Part shown: positions 43,960 through 51,721 of the stretch, piece by piece
Position numbering within the stretch: the stretch's first letter is position 1
How the letters are laid out: each line of letters opens with the position of its first letter
Assembly (NCBI RefSeq): GCF_900142845.1
Contig: NZ_FSRU01000001.1
Coordinates: forward strand, 372,001 to 436,000
From: Paraburkholderia phenazinium
GTDB taxonomy: Bacteria > Pseudomonadota > Gammaproteobacteria > Burkholderiales > Burkholderiaceae
Reading direction: 5' to 3'
Length of the DNA stretch: 64,000 nucleotides
Translations under genes and position numbers: made by a program
The notes under the pieces: generated by a model
Databases searched by the model: none
What the model saw: the letters and a program-made list of their open reading frames with translations, nothing else
Told to the model about the DNA's origin: nothing

Positions 43960-44816
43960 TGAACGTCTACGACAACACTCCCGCGCGGCTGCTACTTCAG
44001 TTGCATTCTGAGGCTACGCCATGGCAGCACGACAGCTTTTGCGCGGGCTTCGAGATAAGTCAGTGGCGATGTTCTGCGCTCGCCGACCACATTATCGAAT
44101 GGCTACCCGACTATGCCCTGAAAGAGGACGAACTGAACGTCAATCACGGCAACATCTATGTTCGACTGAAAGAAGCAGCGGCGCGGGTCTACTCCACAAA
44201 GGAATACAACAAGCGCGGGGAGCTCGGCGAAATTACGCTGCACGCAATATGCCGCGACTACTTCAAGACGATTCCACTCGCTCCACGAGTCTTCTACAAG
44301 ACGGCGTCGAACGATGTTGTCAAATCCTTCGACATGGCGCACGTCAGATACGTTGACGACAGCACGTTTGAAATCTGGCTCGGCGAATCGAAGTTCTACA
44401 AGAGCGGGGCTTCGGCCATTTCCGCGGCAATCAAGTCCGTGAAGGAACATATTGATGCGGGGTTCTTAAAACGAGAGAAGTTCATACTGGGCCCACAAAT
44501 TTCGCTGTCGCTACCCAATGCTGAGAAGATTCGGAAGTTATTGGCGAGCCAGACTTCAATTGATGCACTATTTCAGAATGCGGTGTTTCCTGTATGTATC
44601 GTATGCGACAGCGACGCAGTGAAAACGCACAAAAATCACACTGCCGAATATATTGAGAGCGTGTATTCTGAGTTGGCAGAATTACGCGACCGGTTAGACC
44701 AATCCGCTCTGCCCAGCAAAATCAAGATGCATCTCATCTATGTTCCGTTGGAGTCGAAGGATAAAGTCGCGAAGGCGTTCGACAAGCGACTCAAATCCTT
44801 GAACATCGAGGATTAG
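43956..44816 (+). CDS. hamA: Hachiman antiphage protein HamA (DUF1837 nuclease)
   Basis: 286 residues. DUF1837/HamA is the effector nuclease of Hachiman. It has a PD-(D/E)xK-type fold that degrades DNA when released by HamB. Family blocks visible: HDSFCAGFEISQWRCSALAD, then HIIEWLPDYAL; GELGEITLHAICRDYF; KTASNDVVKSFDMAHVRYV; and the catalytic WLGESKFYKSG, giving D126, E144 and K146 as the likely metal/catalytic residues. The paired ATGs at 43956/43959 are the best starts; a GTG at 43914 is open but its residues do not match the family. hamB follows after two bases, as in known systems. A short ORF overlaps its start. Confidence 0.92.
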   Translation: MMNVYDNTPARLLLQLHSEATPWQHDSFCAGFEISQWRCSALADHIIEWLPDYALKEDELNVNHGNIYVRLKEAAARVYSTKEYNKRGELGEITLHAICRDYFKTIPLAPRVFYKTASNDVVKSFDMAHVRYVDDSTFEIWLGESKFYKSGASAISAAIKSVKEHIDAGFLKREKFILGPQISLSLPNAEKIRKLLASQTSIDALFQNAVFPVCIVCDSDAVKTHKNHTAEYIESVYSELAELRDRLDQSALPSKIKMHLIYVPLESKDKVAKAFDKRLKSLNIED

Positions 44817-44818
44817 TC

Positions 44819-46918
44819 ATGCAAATCTCGGGCGAACAATGGAATCAAATTTCATCGCTCCGCGGCAGCGATTTGAAAGGCGTAGTTTTCGAGATTCTGC
44901 GAGGTGCGGCTAGCGCAATTCAACGCGAAGAAAGCGACGACCCGAGCACTCTGGATATCGTTCCGAGGCTCGCGAAGCTCATAGAGGACCGGGAAGAACT
45001 GGCATCGTACCGGGAGCCGTTCAGCGCGCTCGCCAGAGCGTCTGGGTTGTGGAACTACATCGACAAAGCGGTGGCGTCGGAGCCCGACCTCTTGTTGGCA
45101 GAGTCGGTGACCGTACCAGAGCTTGACGGCATCACTCTTCACCGCGAACAGGTGGACGCGTTGAATGAACTGCTTGCAGGACGGAATCTAATTCTGAGTG
45201 CACCCACGAGTTTCGGGAAAAGCCTGCTCATTGACGCGCTTCTCGCTTCCGGACGATACACCCGCGTCGCCATCGTACTCCCCACTATCGCGTTGCTCGA
45301 TGAGTTTCGGCGACGCTTGCGTCGAAGATTCGAAACTCGCTTCTCTGTCGTCATGCATCCCTCCGAAGAGGCGTCTGGCGATATACCGACAATCTTCCTT
45401 GGAACTCAGGAGCGTCTGATTCATCGGACTGACCTTGGCAAGTTGGACCTCACCGTTGTAGACGAGTTTTACAAGCTCGACCCGGGCCGGAAAGACGACC
45501 GGAGCATCACACTGAATGCGGCCGTTTACAAGCTTTTGAAGCGCTCTCGACAGTTCTTTTTCCTCGGCCCAAACATTGACGGCGTGCGATTCGCGGAAGG
45601 TGCAAAATGGAAGTTTGAGTTTTTGAAGACCAAATTTTCCACAGTTGCGGTCGATACCTACGACCTCCGCAAAATCGCGGACAAAGAGGAGCGACTCCTC
45701 GAGGAAATCGGCGACGACAGCAACTGGCCAGCGCTTGTGTTTGTCTCGTCACCCGACCGTGCGAACAAGATTGCGAGCAAGGCCGCGGAGGGGATGGCAG
45801 TATCGGACTACGCTGATGCTTTTGCGCAGTGGCTCTCGGACAATGTTGGTGCAAATTGGTCGCTCATCGAAACGGTACGCTTCGGGTTTGGCGTTCATCA
45901 TGGACGGCTGCCGCGAGCGATTGCGTCCCAGATGGTGCGGCTATTCAACAAAGGTACTTTGCCGGTTCTTTTTTGTACCTCAACCCTCATTGAGGGCGTC
46001 AATACCGCAGCGAAAACGGTCCTGATATACGACAAGAACATCAACAAAGCTCCATATGACTTCTTCACGTACTCGAACATAAGAGGTCGCGCAGGGCGTC
46101 TGGGCCAACATCATGTTGGGAAAGTCTTCTTGTTTAACGAAGCGCCGGCACGCCAAGAGATGGAGGTGTCTCCAACATTGTTCGCCGACGAAGAAGACGT
46201 TCCGCTGGACTATGTAGTGCAACTTGACGAGCCTCCAACTCAAACCACAGCCGATAGCCGAATCGTAGCCGTACGGGACTCACTTGCTCTGGACTGGCCC
46301 GACCTGCGCTTGGCAGCCTCCCTGGGACTTGATGCGGCGCAGCGACTGAAGACGAAAGTTCAGAGCGCCCTTGATGGTGGTGCTGCCATCGTATGGACTG
46401 GCGTGCCCCGTTACCCGGAAATCAAAGCTGTTGTCGAGGTAATCTGCGCCGTTCGACCAGCCAGTGAATTCGGGGCTTATACAGCGAAATCGCTGACGTA
46501 CTTTATCGGTGGATTGCGGAAATCCAAGGGGATGAAGACCTTCTTAAATGAATACGATGCGAAATACACGGGGTCAGCAGAGAGCTACGATAGTGTCTTT
46601 CGTTTTCTCAGGGCATGCGAATATGGTCTACCGCAATGGTTCTCGCTTGTCGACGCTTTCGTGAAATCAGCGGGATTTCACGCGGACTACAGCCTCTTTG
46701 TGCAGGCGTTGAGCCGGTGGTTTCTTGCGGAGGAACTTAAGAACCTCGACGAGGAAGGGATACCCATTCAGATATCGGAGCGATTCCACGTCGGGGAAAG
46801 CAAGGCAGCGCTCACAGACCGCCTCGCAGGACTCGCAATGTCTGGCTCTGCGGAACTCACTCCGTTTGAACGCGACTGGATTGTTTCAGCACTGGACCTT
46901 AAAGAATCTGACCAATAG
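44819..46918 (+). CDS. hamB: Hachiman antiphage protein HamB (SF2 helicase)
   Basis: 699 residues, superfamily 2 helicase of the Ski2-like type. Walker A is SAPTSFGKS (K134), motif II VVDEFYKLD (D215-E216, with F-Y in place of A-D/H), motif III-like region FLGPNIDGVRF, motif V STLIEGVNTAAKTVL, and motif VI RGRAGRLG near residues 422-427. In Hachiman HamB holds HamA inactive, scans DNA as a helicase, and frees HamA when it meets damaged or phage DNA structures. Length and gene order (hamA then hamB, gap of two bases) match the described system. Confidence 0.92.
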   Translation: MQISGEQWNQISSLRGSDLKGVVFEILRGAASAIQREESDDPSTLDIVPRLAKLIEDREELASYREPFSALARASGLWNYIDKAVASEPDLLLAESVTVPELDGITLHREQVDALNELLAGRNLILSAPTSFGKSLLIDALLASGRYTRVAIVLPTIALLDEFRRRLRRRFETRFSVVMHPSEEASGDIPTIFLGTQERLIHRTDLGKLDLTVVDEFYKLDPGRKDDRSITLNAAVYKLLKRSRQFFFLGPNIDGVRFAEGAKWKFEFLKTKFSTVAVDTYDLRKIADKEERLLEEIGDDSNWPALVFVSSPDRANKIASKAAEGMAVSDYADAFAQWLSDNVGANWSLIETVRFGFGVHHGRLPRAIASQMVRLFNKGTLPVLFCTSTLIEGVNTAAKTVLIYDKNINKAPYDFFTYSNIRGRAGRLGQHHVGKVFLFNEAPARQEMEVSPTLFADEEDVPLDYVVQLDEPPTQTTADSRIVAVRDSLALDWPDLRLAASLGLDAAQRLKTKVQSALDGGAAIVWTGVPRYPEIKAVVEVICAVRPASEFGAYTAKSLTYFIGGLRKSKGMKTFLNEYDAKYTGSAESYDSVFRFLRACEYGLPQWFSLVDAFVKSAGFHADYSLFVQALSRWFLAEELKNLDEEGIPIQISERFHVGESKAALTDRLAGLAMSGSAELTPFERDWIVSALDLKESDQ

Positions 46919-47581
46919 CCCGATGCCAACCGGCCGTTACAAAAGATGCCTCAATATCTGAGGATGAGTACGGTTCGCTTGCTCGAGGCAAGTCAGGACG
47001 CGTTGAGTCTTGCTCTCCAAGGGTTGGGGACGCCAAGCAGAGGGGTTCTTCGCTTTGACTCTATACACCGTATCTATGGGTCTTATCGGTGCGGTAGCAG
47101 AACAAGCTCTAAAGCCGTACTAGTTGATGACCGTGCTGGATGGCGGTGCTTCGTTCCCAGCTCTTTTGGCAGCCGGTGGTCGAGTTCGTCGTCGGTAAAG
47201 TAGAGTTCCTCTGAGTGCTTGAGCGCCTTCTGCACATCGCGATAGGCCTTGCTGTCGTCTTGGGAGCAGCCTTGTAGATGTCTTTCAGGCCACTCGTTCA
47301 GATGGTCCCGCACTACGCGAACTTCATCATACCGTGGCCATCTCTGGGCAGGCGGCTGCGGAAAGAAGACGACGAAGACGAAGCCAATGTCATTGGAGAT
47401 GCAATGAACCGGGTGAACGACCTGGACGACATCGATGACGACATTCCATGGTGAGGGCCCTGTCCCTTAGATTAGGATTTGCCGTAAGTCTCGTGGGCAA
47501 CTTTAGCCGTTTCAGGGCCGGCATGTGCCCGTTAAAGGGGAACTTCGAGAGACGTCGTAATTCGGAGAGGAAGGAGGAGTG
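46919..47581. other. Region between hamB and the OLD fragment, with uncertain small frames
   Basis: 660 bases. On the minus strand a frame stays open from about 47,470 to 47,083 with natural-looking composition at its end (SEELYFTDDELDHRLPKELG), but it lacks an ATG. On the plus strand 47,278-47,454 encodes 58 residues ending RVNDLDDIDDDIPW. Both cannot easily be real; I cannot decide, so neither is called as a gene. Confidence 0.4.
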
Positions 47582-48046
47582 GTGGTTCGCATTCGAAAAA
47601 TCGAAATCAGAAATTTCCGGTCCATCCGCTCGTTAGACTGGAACCCGACGGATGGCGTCAATTGCCTCATAGGTCCGGGAGACAGCGGGAAATCAACCAT
47701 TCTTGATGCAATCGACTTTTGTCTTGGGGCGCGCCGCAATCTTGGTATCTCCGATACCGATTTCTTCGGGCTCGATGTTACGCAAGATATTTCTATCAGG
47801 ACTACGATAGGCGCGCTGCCAGACTCGTTGAAGAGTATCGACGTATATGGGGAGTATCTTCGCGGATTCGATACTGGCACCGGCGCGCTCGAAGATGAGC
47901 CGCGCAACGGCCTGGAAAGCGTCGTCACGCTTCAACTTACAGTGAAGGCAGACCTGGAACCTGTATGGTCACTCTATTCGACGCGTATGGCGACTATTGA
48001 AGCACGACGAGAAGGCCTCGCCTTGGTTACCGGCACTCCGTGTTGA
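47582..48046 (+). pseudogene. Truncated OLD-family AAA ATPase (N-terminal fragment)
   Basis: 154 codons remain. The start (RIRKIEIRNFRSIRSLDWNP) and Walker A IGPGDSGKSTILDAIDFCLG are characteristic of OLD/RecF-type ABC ATPases with a C-terminal Toprim nuclease, such as those in phage-defence nucleases. The frame continues with plausible ATPase sequence (DISIRTTIGALPD, LQLTVKADLEP) up to about residue 150 and then ends. Signature motif, Walker B and the Toprim domain are missing, as OLD proteins run to 550-700 residues. GTG 47582 with AAGGAGG four bases before it is a strong start, so the 5' end is original and a deletion removed the rest. Confidence 0.8.
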
Positions 48047-48118
48047 AGCTTGACCATCGCCGGTAATCGCACCCCCGTCGTCTCTACCGACGACAGGCAG
48101 CAGACCCGGTCCGTCAGG

Positions 48119-50359
48119 CTAGAACTCATCCGGCATATTGGCGTTCTTCGGCATGTCCTCCAGTCCAAGCAGGACGCGCAGCAATCTCAACCTGAATGTA
48201 TTGCCTGCCAGCTTCGGGCGCACACGCTCCCGAAATTGCTCCAGATGGCGCCCGTCAAGGCGCAACCTGCCCGTATACAGCGCGAGCGCGAACTCGCCAG
48301 CCGCTTCGCCTTGTCTTCGCCCGTGTTGCTCGAGGACATTCGTCAGGAAGTCCAGCATGAACTGGCTAGAGTTACGCTCCCGCGAATAATCCAACTCGCC
48401 GACGCGAGCACATCGAAGCAGTGCCGCCTGGACGGCACCATCGTTGTACCGAGTGAAGTTCTCCGGATGTAAAATCACCTGCTGAAATGCATCCGTGGAG
48501 AGGCGGTGTGCTTCATCATCGAACTTCCCCTCTCTGGCGTTCTGGAGCAGCGCTCCAACCGTCGCGAGGACACCAGCACTCGTCTCATCGACCTCCTTGT
48601 AGAATGGTGTCCAGTACGCAAAATCCGCCCGAAGCTTCAGACGTTCAGTGAGGTCGTCGTCGGACGCGATGAACGTGTATCCTGCCAGGCCACCCTCGGA
48701 ACCGTGAAGGTTACCTATCCTGTTTTGAAATGAAGCTCCAAACTCCAACTGCACATTCCTAAACACGTCCGCCTCAGCCTCGAAAGTCTCAGAAATCCCC
48801 GGCCCAATCGCGATGCCCATGAAGCGTTCCACATTGATGGCGGCATTGGTCGCAGAGTGCTTGAGATTGGGAGCAAGCGCATCCACTTGCGTGGCTGTCT
48901 CGGCAATCTGAGCGCCGATGAGATATGTCCTCGCGCCGTAGTGGATGTCCCGTAAATCGCGACTGATTGAGAGAAGCTTGGTACCGCGCCCAACCACAGC
49001 AGCTACGATGAGCATTGCCCCAAGGCAGTCCGGCGTCTTTGTCTGCGCTTCGATTTCGACATCCGACACCAAATGCAGTGGCTCTGCCCGATTCATGACC
49101 TCCTGCAAACGCTTCGCACAAAGCTTTGCGATTTCGTGCGAGGCAGCATCGCTCTGGTAGACAATTGTTTTGACCGACGCCGGTGTCTTCTGGCACAGAA
49201 CTTTGTCCGCAAACTTTCCAAACTCGTCGTTTTCCAATAGCCCACGACCGTCAAGAAAGATGGGCCGGACCTTCGCCGTAGGTACACTTCCTCGCGCCTG
49301 AACCGCAAGCCGGCCGGTCTTCGCAAACGCTTTGCTGAAATGTGCGACCGACTCGACACGGTGTTTAGCCTTCTTCAAGAGCACCGACTTTGGGAGGAGG
49401 TCCTCCGGCGCAAATCGCTCGCCAACGATTGATAGGTCCTTCAGCTGTCCGTAGCGCTGTTGCCGGCCATCGTCGATACCGTCGGGCGTTTCCAGCGCGT
49501 AAAGGGCATCTTCATGATGCTCTGCGCAATCTAACGTTAGAAGCGTGACGACTTCGTCGGGATGACAACGCGTCTTCTTTTTCCACTCCTGCTCAAGATT
49601 CATCGACGACGAAGCTGAAATCAATGTGAACGACGTCCCGTACAAGGGGGCATCAATTTCAGTGAGGCCATCGTGCGAATGGAAGCTTACGACGCGCGGG
49701 CGTGGAAGCTCGTAGAGTGAGCAATAGATTTCTCGAAGCGCATAGGCAACGGACGCAATGGCCATCGTGTCCACGAATATAACGTCTAGCTGTGCGCCAA
49801 TCGCCAACGCTCGCTTCTTCAACTTCTCCAGCAATGCGAAGGCGAGGAACTGCGCACTCTCGACCTCCGTCAGAGCCTCCTCGGCTCGCAGGAAGTGAGT
49901 CGACCGCTTTTGCGATGGTTTGACGAATGTGAACCCAGGAGGCGCCACCACGAACACACGCCGAGCATCGAAGAGCTTCTTTAGCCCCGCGTTTCGAATC
50001 GCTGTTGACTGGTTTTGCAGGATGCCCTCAAGTTTCCCGACCGGATTCCGCAGTTGACTATGTAGGCGGATAGCTCCATCGCGCTTAAATGAACAAACGC
50101 ATATGCAGACTTTGGTTGATGCACGGTTCGCCGCTTGCGTCAGAAGCCGCTCCGCAAAAGCCTCGACGATTGGGTCAGCATCAGCCGTTTCGCATATGAT
50201 TGCGACCACGTCAGGCGGATTTACACCTTGCAGCCCAGCCTCGATTGCATCAGCGAGGTTCGCCTCATTGAGTTTCCCAGGCGGCTTAAAGAGGAGGTGA
50301 AAATTTCTTGCTGGGCCGCCATCCGCAAACGTCCAATCGAATGCGAAATACCCCTTCAT
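48119..50359 (-). CDS. Protein with two phosphoribosyltransferase-like regions, partner of the GHKL ATPase
   Basis: 746 residues, soluble. I see two regions resembling type-I phosphoribosyltransferase folds: residues ~185-260 (QLDVIFVDTMAIASVAYALREI, then VVSFHSHDG and FTLISASSSMNLEQEW) and ~395-485 (TIVYQSDAASHEIAKL, then LGAMLIVAAVVGRGTKLL followed by SISRDLR). VVGRGTKLL resembles a PRPP-binding loop, although the usual acidic DD before it is missing. An N-terminal alpha/beta domain (~1-180) and a helical C-terminal ~250 residues complete it. Its ATG (50359) overlaps the ATPase gene's stop as ATGA, so the two are coupled. The longer open frame to 50497 is the overlap with the ATPase gene. 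The function is unknown. Confidence 0.7.
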   Translation of the reverse strand: MKGYFAFDWTFADGGPARNFHLLFKPPGKLNEANLADAIEAGLQGVNPPDVVAIICETADADPIVEAFAERLLTQAANRASTKVCICVCSFKRDGAIRLHSQLRNPVGKLEGILQNQSTAIRNAGLKKLFDARRVFVVAPPGFTFVKPSQKRSTHFLRAEEALTEVESAQFLAFALLEKLKKRALAIGAQLDVIFVDTMAIASVAYALREIYCSLYELPRPRVVSFHSHDGLTEIDAPLYGTSFTLISASSSMNLEQEWKKKTRCHPDEVVTLLTLDCAEHHEDALYALETPDGIDDGRQQRYGQLKDLSIVGERFAPEDLLPKSVLLKKAKHRVESVAHFSKAFAKTGRLAVQARGSVPTAKVRPIFLDGRGLLENDEFGKFADKVLCQKTPASVKTIVYQSDAASHEIAKLCAKRLQEVMNRAEPLHLVSDVEIEAQTKTPDCLGAMLIVAAVVGRGTKLLSISRDLRDIHYGARTYLIGAQIAETATQVDALAPNLKHSATNAAINVERFMGIAIGPGISETFEAEADVFRNVQLEFGASFQNRIGNLHGSEGGLAGYTFIASDDDLTERLKLRADFAYWTPFYKEVDETSAGVLATVGALLQNAREGKFDDEAHRLSTDAFQQVILHPENFTRYNDGAVQAALLRCARVGELDYSRERNSSQFMLDFLTNVLEQHGRRQGEAAGEFALALYTGRLRLDGRHLEQFRERVRPKLAGNTFRLRLLRVLLGLEDMPKNANMPDEF

Positions 50360-51540
50360 AGCAGCACCTTTGAGAGCGGCACCACAATCGAGTAACATGC
50401 GCCAGCCGTCATTGGTAACTCTGGCTGCTCTTTGAGCCAGTGGGTTGGCGTGAACAATGCCTCTGTCTTTGGAGCGGAGAAGTCTTGTACGAGGCAAACT
50501 CGACCGGTCCGCAATCGAAGGTATGCATTAAGCCGTTGCAGCGTCTGGAGCACGTACGACAGTCCTCCGCCGCTGCCTGCTGTTGTCTTGGTCGACGCAT
50601 GAAGCTCAAAGCACTTCTGGACGAGGGCTACCTCGTCAGCAATCGACAAGCGCTCCATTTTGTCGCCCGAGTGACCGTGACGCGAAAGCCAACGACGCGC
50701 GAGCCCGGGACCAGTGTCAAGCACAGTGAGCTCGAGCAGAGCCGATTGTCGGTTTTGCCAGCGTTCGTCAGAACCCGTCGACGCCCGTCGGTTGGCGATG
50801 TTGTGCAATAGGTAAAACGAAAGTCTGGGGTCGCCCTCGCCCAGATGAGTAGCAGCAGTTTTCGCGTCGTAAGTGATGAACTTCGCCATAACCGCGCGGA
50901 GATTCTTCGGGTACGCTCGTCCATCCTCATCAGTCGTAGCGTGCTCGTCCGTATTTTTAAAGAGTTCATAGACGAGCGTTCCGAGCCAGATACGCCTTGT
51001 CTCGGACATCTGTTGCTCCGCCGATGGGGCGCACGCCGCAATAATGCGAGAAGTGAGCGTAACGAACTCGTCTCGTGAGCGTACGGCGCCGACCTCAGCT
51101 CGTGAGTACAAGGGAATCAGAAACTCGTTCTTTGCACGTGAGAAGCAACCGAGAAATACCCCTCGCCCGTGCATTGTTTCTCTGAAGCTGCTCGACTGCA
51201 TGGCTTCAATCCGCGTGACCGCGTTAACAAGCGCGGCCCGCGTCGACATCGGTTCTCCTTCTGCCGTCTGGATAGCATCCGCGAAATACGCTGCCGCTAT
51301 GCCATGCGGCTCCCTGGACAGGGCCTCTGCGGCTTCGTCGGCATGTCTGCTGTACAAGCGAAGTGTAGGTCGTGCGACGTTTCGCGACCATTCTGCGGTC
51401 AGCTGTATTAGAGAGCTGGGAACTCCTGCGCCACCACCGAATTTCAGTGTCGTAGGTAGACGCAGTGCCTGCTCGACCTGAAACTCGGAATAGGCCGCCT
51501 CTATCTCTTTGAGGCTGACGGCTTGAGAAAAGGAAATCAT
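50356..51540 (-). CDS. GHKL (HSP90/MutL/histidine-kinase-fold) ATPase
   Basis: 394 residues. The Bergerat ATP-binding boxes are clear: N-box YELFKNTDEH (E192, N196, H200), G1 box LDTGPGL (D275-x-G277-x-G279), and lid/G2 box AGSGGGLSYV (G322-x-G324-GG). There is no HisKA dimerisation histidine, transmembrane or MutL/Hsp90 middle domain, so it is neither a sensor kinase nor a complete chaperone. The first ~170 residues form an unassigned alpha/beta domain. ATG 51540 is chosen, as the residues upstream of it do not look like protein. It lies in a defence cargo and is translationally coupled to the PRTase-like gene, suggesting an ATP-gated two-protein system. Confidence 0.78.
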   Translation of the reverse strand: MISFSQAVSLKEIEAAYSEFQVEQALRLPTTLKFGGGAGVPSSLIQLTAEWSRNVARPTLRLYSRHADEAAEALSREPHGIAAAYFADAIQTAEGEPMSTRAALVNAVTRIEAMQSSSFRETMHGRGVFLGCFSRAKNEFLIPLYSRAEVGAVRSRDEFVTLTSRIIAACAPSAEQQMSETRRIWLGTLVYELFKNTDEHATTDEDGRAYPKNLRAVMAKFITYDAKTAATHLGEGDPRLSFYLLHNIANRRASTGSDERWQNRQSALLELTVLDTGPGLARRWLSRHGHSGDKMERLSIADEVALVQKCFELHASTKTTAGSGGGLSYVLQTLQRLNAYLRLRTGRVCLVQDFSAPKTEALFTPTHWLKEQPELPMTAGACYSIVVPLSKVLL

Positions 51541-51721
51541 GAACTCTCGATTCGCAAATCCGCTTTCTGCTAACAGCGTACGCGTGGGGTGGCGAACTTC
51601 GGCCCAGAAAGTCGGGATGATGCTCGTCGCTCCACCCGTCAGGTTAAGTCGGCCGCTTAAGGGACTTCTCAATCAATTCGGTTTGGTCAGAGTGTCGCAG
51701 AGTACGCAGGTGAAGTACCGA

